A stretch of DNA of 64,000 nucleotides from Vitis vinifera. Lineage: Eukaryota; Streptophyta; Magnoliopsida; Vitales; Vitaceae. The DNA lies in NCBI RefSeq assembly GCF_030704535.1, contig NC_081813.1:4239001-4303000 (forward strand), given 5' to 3'. Position 1 is the first letter of the stretch. Each line of letters starts with the position of its first letter. Both the position numbers and the translations under genes were made by a program. This document shows, in pieces, positions 12,351 through 23,339 of this stretch. Below the pieces are notes generated by a model. It worked only from the letters and a program-made list of their open reading frames with translations, had not been told where the DNA came from and searched no databases.

Positions 12351-14077
12351 TTTCTTAGGGTTTTTCCTTTCACAATTTTTATTTTTTCCCATTTTACACA
12401 ACCTTTCATCATTTTTTTTTTCTCACACAACTATGACGCAGATGTAATGCACTATACCCATATATTAGAAACTATTGTTTATAGAATATATTTTTATTTT
12501 TCAATGTAGTTCAATTGCCTTAACATTCAACACTGATAATTTTTTTCTTTCACTCCAGACAAGTTATATTATCAACAAACAAACATATCATTACTTCCCT
12601 CAACCAACAATTCATAAATCATTAGGAAATAAAATTTAAGTAATAATAATATACCAAGTCACACGCAGGACTTACAAGTTAAACAAATTTATCTTACATT
12701 AAGATCTATAATTTTTTTTCTTCCAAAATATATCAAATAAAAATTTTAGGGATAAATTACCCTACCATAAACCTAATATCCAACCCGTTAAGTTTGAAAT
12801 AAGATTTTAAAGTAATGTTGCTCACAAAAATGGAATACCCTCCTAAAATTTCATAAAAAATGGACCATATTTGTCTTGCCAGATGACCTTCCAAAGACCT
12901 ATAGACATCTCATTTATTTTCTTTTTTCCCCTTCACTCTATTATTTCCCCGTTTGTCTAATAATACAAAATCCTATACCCATATTTTTACTAACATAATT
13001 AATTCTTCAAAACCAAAATTATTAATTCTAATAATAGATAAGACTTATCTAATTTCCTAAGAAATTCTCTACGATAAGGTTGACATGACACAAATTTAAC
13101 TTACTTGTTTGACCACTAAAGTTCATTGAGTTTTTCAATTCAAATTCAATATATTTTCTTGATTTTGCCTTTTTGACTTTTCAATTACCACTTTTCTAGA
13201 AAAATTTCAAACTCACTATTCCCATGTAATCTTAAAAACCCGGACATTACGAAGTCGATCATAGGGTTTGAGAATGAACATGCCTTTGTGTGTCCATGTT
13301 TTCCATGGCCGAAGATAAAGACACCCAAAAAGTACATCATAACATGTTATTGGGGTTTATGTTGTGATAGATATGAAGTTAGCTTTTCAAGCCAAAGTAG
13401 TTAAAATCAACCTTTATTGGAAGAAAAAACTAGGCTAATTTGTATTATAGTTGTTATAACTTAATTAGTTAAATGGATTCGAAAACCTTAACTTTTTTGA
13501 GTTATTTTTATTTTATTAGACAATAAGTGGGAAATTTTGAATAGGTCAAGATGAAGTGGTTACAAATTTGCAAATAAAATTAGACACTTTGCTTCACTCC
13601 ACTCTTTCCCACCCCTCCTTACCCCATCAAGGTTTTTCGTTGAATAAGAGTTTTTTCATATCACATAAGGCTGATATTGAGATAAGAGTAACTCGTCTTA
13701 AACCCGCTCCATTAACATAATTCCTAAATAAGTATAATAATTTCTTTTATTTTGCTTCATTGTACCCTATAACTCTTATTTTTTTATTCCTTACTTTTAA
13801 AATATTATTTTATGTTAAAAAAAGAATTATCTATTATTAATATATGTTGCTTATAAAATATTATTTCCCCCTAAAAATATTACTAACAATGTATTAATCA
13901 CCTAGCATGGATGTATCATACTTTTTTATTTTTATTTTTATTTTTTATTTTTTATTTTTTATTTCAACAAATGTGAAATGAGATGCAAAATATTAAACCT
14001 TAAGTTGTCATTTTTTTTCTTAAATATTTGATCTATAATTTCATTTTGTGAAGCACATACAAACTCTAGAGTTAAAG

Positions 14078-14078
<1 letters not shown>

Positions 14079-14156
<78 letters not shown>
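14079..14156. repeat. TA dinucleotide microsatellite
   Basis: An uninterrupted TA run of about 78 bp. Confidence 0.95.
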
Positions 14157-14157
<1 letters not shown>

Positions 14158-14506
14158 CTTTTCTTTTTCTTTCAATTTTTTACTTTTATAAAATACAATT
14201 AAGTATAATAATTATCCCTTTCTCTCTCTCTCCCCTATATGGTAGAACTCTCAATCTTTTCTCTATTATTATTGTGTGTCTTGCATTTAAAATATTATTT
14301 TGTACAAAAATATAATTAACACACCATGCAATATGAAATGAGTTTGTAGGATGATCTTGAAGGAGCTACAAAATAGATATAAAACTATATATGGACAAAC
14401 AAAGTTAAATAGCTAGAATATATTTCATTGGTAGTTGAAACTTTATTAATGTTACTATGCTTTGATTAAATCTTTATTTTTGAAAAAAATCATCATCTGA
14501 AATGTT

Positions 14507-14893
14507 TAGGACCTCTTTGGTAATTGTTTTCAAGAAAGGTACTATTTTATTTTTTAGAATAAAAAAGTTGGAAAACACGTTTAACAACCAGAAAACTGTT
14601 TTTCGTTTTCTATTTTCTGTTAGTGTTTTTAGAAAACATCTTTTATTTGTTTTTACTTATTTTTTAAGAATTTTTTTAAAAATTAATCATACAAACATGT
14701 ATAATATTAAAAATGAAGTTCTAAATATAAAAAGTTATTTTTAAAACATATTTAAAAATAGGTTAAAAATAGTTTAGATTATCAAACAAACTTTTGTTTT
14801 ACTAAACATTATAAAATAAATTTCAAAAATTGTTTTGAAAAATCATTTAAAAATCATTTTTCATATATTTTTAAAAACAGTTATCAAAGGTTA
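14507..14893. mobile_element. MITE, family 1 copy a
   Basis: The ends are imperfect inverted repeats: ACCTCTTTGGTAATTGTTTT at the left against ACCTTTGATAACTGTTTTTA on the reverse strand at the right. The interior, around TTTTTACTTATTTTTTAAGA and a run of AAAAATA blocks, also occurs at 40660-40930 and 45805-46155. It carries no coding sequence. Confidence 0.6.
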
Positions 14894-15075
14894 GATACAT
14901 ATAACCCTTCCTAGAGTTCATCTATTGTCATACACAAGTGAGAATACTTATGTCATGATTCATATAAAATATAAAATTACAAAATTATGGAGTGATGCAT
15001 TCATTATTACTTAAAAAATTTCTACACATGTTGGAGCCATATTTATAAGTACATAATATTTTTGCTACAATATAT

Positions 15076-15078
<3 letters not shown>

Positions 15079-15139
<61 letters not shown>
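15079..15139. repeat. TA dinucleotide microsatellite
   Basis: A pure TA run of about 60 bp. Confidence 0.95.
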
Positions 15140-15143
<4 letters not shown>

Positions 15144-15957
15144 CTTGAAAAAAATATTTTACTTGTTTTTTTTTTTTGTTTGTGTTCGAAAGTAATATTT
15201 TTATGCTTAAAGATAATATTTTTTAATGAAATTTTTTCATGCATAAAAATAATATTTTCTCATGATTTTGTTTTTCCTTCAAAGTAATATTTTGTCATGA
15301 AATTATTTTCGAGCCTAAAAGTAATCTTTTGTCATGAATACTTATTTGTACTTGAAAAATGATTTTTTTTACTTTGCTTTTCTTAATAAAAAACAATTAA
15401 TTACAAACTTGTAACACAAAATTGCTATAAATAATTTTTTGTGCCTAATTTTTATTTATTAGTTAGACTAATATCAATTTTATGATTTATATTCATAATA
15501 ATCAGACTTACTTGTCAAACTCAAAATAATTTTGCAAAACAAGAAACCATAGTTACTGATTACAATTATGATGCATCAATAGACGAATAATTACAATAAT
15601 CTATTTTTCATCTAATTTTAATAATTATAAGTTTTTAAAAATAGTTTTTTTGAAAAAAAAAAAAATAGAACATGTTTGACAATTAACAAGCATTTTAAAT
15701 TTTTTCTAATGTTTGAAAAATAAAAATTTTAAGTGTTAAAAAATTTAAAAATATTTTTTAAAATCACTGTAAAATAGATCTTTAATGTTATATTATAATC
15801 GATATATAAAATAATAACTTATCATTAAAATTAGCATATTCAAAGATGTTTTTACGTAAACCATTGTTATGATGTAGGGGCTGAAAATTTGACTTTCACC
15901 ATGTGCTAAATACAAATTCCATCTGATTCTGATGGTATCTATAGTTAATAAATACAA

Positions 15958-15965
15958 CTTTTGTT
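15958..15965. repeat. hAT target site duplication, left (CTTTTGTT)
   Basis: This 8 bp is identical to 18979-18986 on the other side of the element. Confidence 0.9.
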
Positions 15966-16049
15966 TAAGGGTCTCCAACGGGTCGGGCCGGGCCGGCCGG
16001 CCCGGAGGAGTAAGGCCTGGGTAAAAATTAAAATACTTTTGAGTTTTGA

Positions 16050-16129
16050 AGGGAGGGGGATTCAAACCCCTTCCCTTATGGATATATGAGTATTTAAGGA
16101 GAGTTAGCCACCAACTGAGCTGCTCTCTC
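16050..16129 (-). other. tRNA-like sequence inside the hAT element
   Basis: On the minus strand, CAGCTCAGTTGG (16111-16122) matches the pol III A box at all but its first base, and GGTTTGAATCC (16058-16068) matches the B box at all but one. They start about 54 bases apart, near the spacing in a real tRNA. The B box sits in a good T-arm hairpin (GGGG-loop-CCCC). The acceptor stem does not pair, so a functional tRNA is unlikely. It may be a SINE head or a captured tRNA. Confidence 0.5.
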
Positions 16130-16602
16130 TTGTGTAACTATTTTGCATTAGTTATATATATATTAGAAATGTTGTATGATTTTTGAAAAAAAATAAAAGT
16201 GAGTTGACTGTTCAACGGTCACATGACAACTGAACATGCCACTCATAAATATCAAATATATGACTGTTGAACGGTCTTGACATTTAAAAAAAAAAAAAAA
16301 AAATTAAATTCTAATATTTAAATCCCTATAAATATTAAATACCCTCAATTTTTTCTATTCTCTCAACTCTTAAGCTCTCTCCCATTCCACAATATTTCCA
16401 ATTATTGCATTTTGTCTCAAATTATTCAATATTATTGGTGGTGAAAAACAAACATTGGTGGTTCAAAGAGTTCAAATTTGAAGGAATTTTTGCTTTGGTT
16501 CTTCAATTTAGTAACATACTTCACCTTTTATTTTATTTATTTGTTACATTTTAATTTTACATTTATTATTTTTAGCATAATATTTTATCAATAATTATAA
16601 TT

Positions 16603-18612
16603 ATGACAAGTGGTTCTTGTTCTTCATCTAATGCATGTGATAGCAAACAATTTATTTCAAATATATGAATTTTTTTTATAGAATAGAAATAAATTTAGAA
16701 AATAATAAAAAAGAAATAAAAGCAAAATGTAAAATTTGTAACAAACTTCTTAGTGGTGGCTCAAATGCAGGTACAAGTCATTTAAAAAGGCATCATGAAA
16801 ATTGTAAAACTAAAAATAATGTAGATATTAGAAATTATATGCAATTAGGTAAAGATGAAAGTGGAAATTTAAAAACATTTTCTTATGATGAATCTTATTG
16901 TCGTGAAGAAATGATTGGTTATATAATAAGAACAGAACAACCTTTCAATTTCATGGAAACTCATGATTATACGGGAACAATGCAACGAGCTGTTAATTCT
17001 CAGTTTTAAGGTTGCTCTGGAAATACAGTTAAAAGAATTCTTATAAAAAATTTTGAAACATAGAAAGAAAATTAATTTTTTTTTTTTGCAAATTTTGAAG
17101 GAAGAATTTGTTTAACATCTGATATTTGGACATCTTTAACTCACAATGGTTTTTTATGTATAACTGCCCAATATATTGATAATGAATGGAAATTAAATAA
17201 AAGAATTATTTCATTTAAAATAATAAATGCTCCACATAATGGTAAAAATATAGCATCTTTAATAAATGATGAAATTATAGATTTTGGCATTCGTGATAAA
17301 ATATTTACAATAACATTAGATAGTGCTTTTAATAATGATGCAGCAGTATCTAGATTAAAACGATATTGGCAAATAAAAGAAGATCAATGTAAAATATTTT
17401 ATGTGCGTTGTTGTACACATATTTTAAATTTAATTGTAAAAGATGGATTAAAACACGTTGATGATACATTATAAAAAATTAGAGGCATTGCTATTTGCTG
17501 CGGGTCTTAATAGTTCTCAAGCAAAACATGAATTATTTTTTTATTGTTGCAAAATGTTAAATATGAAAAAAAGAAATATAAATTTGGATATGCCCACTAG
17601 ATGGAATTCCACTTATAAACTTTTACAAACTATTATAAATTATAGAAAAGTAGTAGAACTATATGAAATACAATTAATTAGCAATGATTGTGAAGTAGAT
17701 ATTGATGTATTAAATGATTATGATTGACATATTGCAGATCTTTTAAGAGATCTTTTTGAAGTATTTGATACTTCAACAAAAAAATTTTGTGGTGTATATT
17801 ATCCATCTTCAAACCGAGTTGTCATGCAAATAACTAATATTTTTATTGTACTTCAAAAATATTTAAATTTGGATATATTTAATGATGCAATATTTGCAAT
17901 GATAGAAAAATTTAGAAAATATTGGGGAGAAATACCTTTAATTTTTTATCTTGGTTTAATTGTGGACCCTAGATTGAAATTTGAAGCTTTGGATGAATGG
18001 TTAACAATTATTTATTTTAATGACCAAATAAAAATTGAAGAAATTAAAAATGAAATAAATTCATTATTATATAATTTATATAACTATTATAAAGAAAAAT
18101 ATGGTGATGATTTTAGTTCTATTAAATTACCACCTACATTTACAAGCTCTTCATCTTTTTATAAAGGAGCTCTAGAAATGTTAAAAAGTCAAAAGAAGGC
18201 AACAAATAATTCTCCAAACAACCCAACTGATTTAGATATATATCTTAATATTGATTTAATTTCATTTGAAGATGATGAAGATTTTGATATTTTAATATGG
18301 TGAAAATCACAACAACACAAATATCATGTGCTTTCTATCATTGCTCGTAATGCACTAACAGTTCATGTGAGTACAGTTGCATCAGAAGTTGCTTTTAGTG
18401 CAAGTGGAATAGTAGGTAGTGATAAACGATGCAGCTTAGCGCCAGATTCTATTGAAGCAAATATATGTGTGAAAGACTGGGCAATAGCAGATAAAATGAT
18501 ATTTGATTCTATTCAAGAAGAAAATATGCTTGTCGATATAGAAAAACTAAAATCATCAAGATTTTCATGGATTTGCGATAGTTCGCCATCATCGCCAAAA
18601 GATAATGATTAA
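16603..18612 (+). pseudogene. hAT transposase pseudogene (Ac-like)
   Basis: Recognisable blocks in order are: a BED-type zinc finger (KCKICNK with TSHLKRHHENC, about 16725-16805); the catalytic-core block LTSDIWTSLTHNGF (about 17115); TITLDSAFNNDA (about 17310); a middle region (17458-18303); and the C-terminal hAT dimerisation domain with VSTVASEVAFSASG (about 18370-18420). The frame is broken at least six times. There is a TGA near 16667 with a frameshift just after, TAA at 17007 (QF then GCSGN), TAG and TAA near 17068-17077, TAA near 17472, TGA near 17726, and a TGA in place of a Trp at 18301. It therefore cannot make a full transposase. The upstream ATG at 16603 is the likely original start. 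Confidence 0.88.
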
Positions 18613-18978
18613 AATATTTTACTAAATGTATGTCATATTTTTATTTTTATTTTTGTGGTTGAAAAGTACAAATGATTGACAAATAAGTAGGTGCCAACCT
18701 AGTTGGGATGTACTTATTTTGTAGTGATGTAAACTTTTTTCACATTTTCAAATGTAATGTATACATTCAATGAATAAAATAGTTAACAATGAATATTTTT
18801 ATTAATGTAGCATTTTCTATTTCTTGAATATATTTTTTTTAAGTGGTGGGCTTACGGGCGGGCTAGCCCGTCGGGCCGGATCGGGCCTAAATTGGGGCCC
18901 ATGGCCTAGCCCATCCAGAAATGGGCTCGGGCCGGGCCTGGGCCGAGCCATGGGCCGCGGGCTTTTTGGAGACCCTTG

Positions 18979-18986
18979 CTTTTGTT
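18979..18986. repeat. hAT target site duplication, right (CTTTTGTT)
   Basis: This is the right-hand partner of 15958-15965. Confidence 0.9.
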
Positions 18987-19556
18987 ATATTTTACTTCAC
19001 TTTCCCGCTGACCAAACAAACAAGTATTGTTGCCAATAAATTATACTTGGCCGGGTTCATGACTAAAACGTCCATTGCAAAGGTACATGCCGTAGTGTTT
19101 CTTTGGCCTATAGCCTAAAACAAGTTAAGACAAAACGGTGTCGTTTTCCGGAGGGTGTCAGTCGGTGTCCAACTCGCTGACAAAAATATTACCCAAGTGC
19201 CTAGACTTTTTATGTGATTTTAAGACACGTGTCATGGGTCACTGAATAAGGTACATTATGAACTCATTGTGAGCCGTTGGATGGCCTGGCTTTGGTCAGG
19301 GAATCTTTGCTTCATGCCGTTGGATTTCAGGTGGACATGCTCCGCAGAGAACACACGTGTTTGTGTTTTATGTGGTCAAATCACAAAAAGAAAAAAAAAG
19401 AAAAAAAAAGGGTATGATGCAAAAGAAAAGGATAAAAGTAGTACATAAGCCACTCAAAACCCACCCTCTCTTGGTGTAATTTACTGAAATACCCTTCTCA
19501 TTTTACAGCCATAATTTTAAATTATCCATTAGAAGTGTTCATTCTATATCCTACAC

Positions 19557-19582
19557 CGAGAGAGAGAGAGAGAGAGAGAGAA
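19557..19582. repeat. GA dinucleotide microsatellite
   Basis: An uninterrupted GA run of about 26 bp. Confidence 0.9.
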
Positions 19583-20594
19583 GCCTGTCTTGTAAGATTT
19601 GCATCAACTCTAATTCTATACATCTATGTACTCTCTATGATTAATTAATATTTTTATTATTTTAATTTTGGACTCTTTTATAAGTATAAGATAGTGATAA
19701 TAAATTAAGATACAAAAAATTGTCATTTTTATGTTTTCTAAATATTATTCTTCAAATTGTTACCTCCTATGATTTTGATTATCGAATATTTGAATTTTTT
19801 TTATTATTTAGTTAATCACTATAATTGTTATCATCGATTATGGTTACAATCGTCAAAGTTATAAAATTATTGTCGTTGTATAGTTTTACTACATCTTTTT
19901 TTTTTTAAAGTAAAAACCAAATTATCATAAATAACTGTCATTTACCATTATTGTTATCAAACATTTCAATTGTAATGTTTCTTAAAAGATGTCTTATCAT
20001 TAGTAAGGTAAATTATCATGATTTATTGTCGTTTTTCGTTACAACTAACAACAATATGTTGTTCCAATCGTCGTGGAAGTCATCATCATTTATTCTGACC
20101 AGTATCGATGTTAAATATATTAGTACTCTAGTTGTCCTATTCATTAAATATTAATGCGATTTTAATAAAACAAATTATTGTCGGATAATACTTTTGTGTT
20201 TTTCACTGATTATTATAACTATTATTTTGTTTATTCTTATAATTATTGATACTGTAGAAAGTTATCTTATAATTAAGAAAATTTATACGGATTTTCTAGT
20301 AAAATAAATTATCAATTATTATTGTTGATTGTGTCATTATAATAATTGATATTATAATTATTTAAATAGTTGAATGTTACGATGTATAGTCTATAATCAT
20401 ATTATCTAATTCCTAAATAGACATATCCGGTAAGTTTAAAAGTGTACAACATCATATTTTGTACCTTAAAGTTTATAGCTCGATCAAATTAAGAAACAAA
20501 TTTGCATAATTCATGTACAAACCTTCAAAAGGTTATTTACGTCATTTCACTTCATTCATGATCCTTGTCCACATTTTCAAACTGGCCAACCTTC

Positions 20595-20721
20595 AGGAGG
20601 TGTTTGGTTTCACATTCAAAAACCATTTTTCTCTTTTGTTCTAAAATCTTGGGTGTTTCTCCTAATGATAATAATTAAAAAAAAACATTTTTTTAAAACC
20701 ACCCTATACCAAACATTCCTT
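20595..20721. mobile_element. Short MITE-like inverted-repeat element
   Basis: The left end AGGAGGTGTTTGGT resembles the reverse complement of the right end, AAGGAATGTTTGGT, over a 127-bp AT-rich interior. The TTTGGT core is typical of plant MITE ends. No convincing TSD was found, so superfamily is not assigned. Confidence 0.45.
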
Positions 20722-21202
20722 AAGCAGCCCCAAAAATCCAACCCACTTTTAAGCCAACAGAAAACATAGCTGTGAATAGGAGCAGACGTTAGTCAGTTTT
20801 TTTGGAATTCACCTGATACTTTTGAAGTTTTGTAATGGCTCTTTTCATGACGAAGACCAGGGTACAGCCACTCACTCCGTCCACAGGGGAACATTCATTC
20901 TGACGTGGCAAGATCATAGTGGATCAACCCATAACCGACCCCACTTGGGAAACACATTTTCTGATCAAGAGGCACAATGGGTGGCCCAATTTTGAAGTGG
21001 AGAACTGCTTTGGGTGTGAGCAATCTGCACACAAGGTGCCATCTCTCTGTACACAGTATTGTATAGTGGTGTGGTATTCTCTGAGATAATCGTATTAGAT
21101 AAGAGAGAGGGAGAGAGTATCAGGAGTGTCAATTCTATGCTGCTTCTAATGCATGCAACATAGAGGGTGCAGAAGGCAGCAGGTGAGAGCCTTTGTCTAC
21201 AT

Positions 21203-21210
21203 CTATATAT
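21203..21210 (+). promoter_or_regulatory. Putative TATA box of the FLZ gene
   Basis: CTATATAT lies about 70 bases before a good splice donor (AAGG|gtgagt at 21278/21279). With the acceptor at 21872 (aatgcag) this predicts a short first non-coding exon and a 5' UTR intron of about 0.6 kb ending 28 bases before the ATG. A tiny upstream ATG (21895, ATG CAA TGC TGA) overlaps the leader. Confidence 0.5.
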
Positions 21211-21900
21211 TCGCTTCATTTGTGACTGTCAATCCGCAATCTTGTTCTTTGAGAGCTTCTCTTAGGACAAAAACAAGGGTGAGTTTCTCATTCTAATTTC
21301 CTGCCTTCCTCCCTTTCTCTTTGTGCTGTCATTGTCATTCATCACTGACCCTGAAGAGCTTTCTCATGGTCTCATGATTTGCTGCACCCTGAGGTTATGG
21401 AAATTGGGTTTGAAATAAACCAGGTTGTTCTTGCCATTTTTCTTTTTCTAGGAGTATCTTTTCTGTGTTCCTCTGGTTGGTTTCAGACACTAACCTTTTT
21501 TATTTACTGGTTTTCAAGACCCTTTTTCCTTCAAAATCAAGTTTTTATGGTCTTTTTGGAGATCAAATCTCTCTCTCTCTCTCTCTGAATTTGATTAGTA
21601 CTTTATATGAAGATCCTCAAAAGGATTTTCTGAAAGTCTCATTTCTGATAATTTGGGGCTCAGAGTGGTACATGCTGGCTCCATTTTCACTGCTCTCTGA
21701 ATCTAGAGTAACAATTCTCAATTGAGGCATTTAATTAATTTTCCATTAAATCTCTTAATTTCCTTGCTTTACTTAGATCCCATTATTGCATGTGTGAATG
21801 GTTTGCACTTTATCTCTTCATGTTCTTATCTTTAGTTCTTGTCTTTATAAGCAATTCTTGAATTTAATGCAGTGAGAAGGATAGAACAGATTCATATGCA

Positions 21901-23132
21901 ATGCTGAGCGAGCACAATAATCATCATTTCAAGGGTAATCTAATCACTGAACACAGTTCAGACTCTCATTTTCTTTCTGGTACCTTATACTTCAATCATA
22001 AAAACAACTTGTTTTTCAGTGTCCATGGGTTTTTTTAGGGGGTTTGATACTGAATTTTGGTCGTCTGCTGCCTCAGCGAACTGTTCGGATTGTTCAGATA
22101 AGCTTCTGAAGCTCGGTAAACTTTTAAGGTTTTGGCCCACAAAACCATCATCCATAATTGAGACTGGCAGGAACTGCAGTGGCATTGAGTTAGCTCGAGG
22201 GATCTCTGTAATATTCGCTGAAAAAAACTCCCATCTTCTGCTTCGACATAGAGATGTTAACGTCCACTTCACAGTACTGTATTTCGGAAAATCATGTAAT
22301 TCTTCTGTTGCTAGCAATTCCTTAACTGATACAGATTCTCAAGGTTCGGTCACCCAACAACCCATGCCCCAAAACGTAGCCTGCGACGTTGGGGAATCAT
22401 CTTCAAGGCCTGATCAGCCCTATCGAAGAGTGAGTTCTTTCAGTTCCATCAACGCAGGGCCTGAGGTGAGTTCAAGTTCAAGGGCTTCTTCCGAAAAGAG
22501 AGATGCTATGATGATCCCTCCAGATTTTAAAAAATCTATGAGAACCCAAAAGAGCTCAGTCATCATACCTTATGCCTTAGATGAGATATGGTCATCTGAG
22601 GAGTATACTTGTGTGGTTGTTCATGGTGATCAGAAGCCTGCCGTTACTCATATATTCTGTGACTACATTTTGGAGTGTCACGCCAGGTGGATGGTCGGAA
22701 GGAAAAGGATACCCACAATTGAATCGCTTGAACAGATCACCAAGAGCCCAGATGTTCCAACAGTTCAATCTTTTGATAATGATCGTCAATTTATCTTGAG
22801 CTTCTGCTCCATGTGCAGCCAAAGACTGGAGAAGGAAGAAGACATTTACATGTTCCAGTTTGTCCCCAATATTATATATATGTCCCACTTTATGTTTTCT
22901 ACTTCACTAATTAGGCTATAACTAACAAGGATTCTGATGTTAATTTCCTGTAAATTCCTGCAGAGGTGAAGCATTTTGCAGTCCTGTCTGTCGCAACCAT
23001 GCGGTTATAATTGAACTTTGGGCCGAGGAGGGAAGGAAGGTCAAAGTGGACCATAGCTCCCAAGGTCCTCCTGAACCTGCAGACTCAGATGAGAAGAATC
23101 TCTTCACCTTGGGCATCCCCATCATTACATGA
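21901..23132 (+). CDS. FCS-like zinc finger (FLZ, DUF581) protein
   Basis: Three coding exons, all phase-consistent: 21901-21934 (donor G|gtaatc), 22020-22857 (acceptor tttttcag, donor CCA|gtttgt) and 22964-23132 (acceptor cctgcag), giving 346 aa. Before the finger is the family's conserved block EEYTCVVVHGDQKPAVTHIF. The FLZ finger is split by the last intron: FCSMCSQRL, DIYMFQ, then GEAFCSPVCRN, that is CX2C plus the FCS/C pair. FLZ proteins bind SnRK1 kinase subunits and act as adaptors in energy and stress signalling; that role here is inferred from family. The N-terminal two thirds are Ser-rich and probably disordered. Another likely intron (23138-23302) lies in the 3' UTR. The Phe-Gln before the second half of the finger departs from the usual Tyr-Arg. 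Confidence 0.82.
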
Positions 23133-23339
23133 AAGAGGTGAGATTAACTGCTCAAATCTCACATGCCACCATTCCTTCCAAAAAGGTAAAACAACCCCAA
23201 TGTATATACGGTCTGTTTTGAAAGAGATAGCTGTCTCTTTCCTTCAACTTTTAGCAGCCATGGACTTATCGAAATGTACAGTTTTCTCGAATTGTGTTGC
23301 AGGTTTCATGGTAGAGTTGAGTCAGCACTAGCGTCATTT

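Larger units (their letters stand above)
10741..15957. other. AT-rich intergenic region, repeat remnants
   Basis: No gene is supported over 5.2 kb. It contains a possible LTR-like remnant (11870-12350), one MITE, and two long TA microsatellites, all listed separately. The remainder is low-complexity AT-rich sequence. Confidence 0.6.
15966..18978 (+). mobile_element. hAT-superfamily transposon, near-complete but inactive (3013 bp)
   Basis: The ends are TAAGGGTCTCC (left) and GGAGACCCTTG (right), which is an 11-bp terminal inverted repeat with only the first base mismatched. This fits the YARNG hAT end consensus. The 8-bp direct repeat CTTTTGTT flanks both sides (15958-15965 and 18979-18986), the hAT target duplication size. 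Just inside each end lies a very GC-rich block made of CGGGCC/GGCCCG motifs, in sharp contrast with the AT-rich interior. The interior holds a broken transposase and a tRNA-like stretch. The ends could still be recognised by a transposase supplied elsewhere. Confidence 0.93.
18987..21200. other. Intergenic region between hAT and FLZ gene
   Basis: No gene is supported. It holds a GA microsatellite and a small MITE-like sequence (both listed), and otherwise AT-rich unique-looking DNA. The last several hundred bases are probably FLZ promoter. Confidence 0.5.

Noticed and set aside
22592-22888. Minus-strand ORF of 98 aa
   Set aside because: It is antisense to FLZ exon 2 and has no support.
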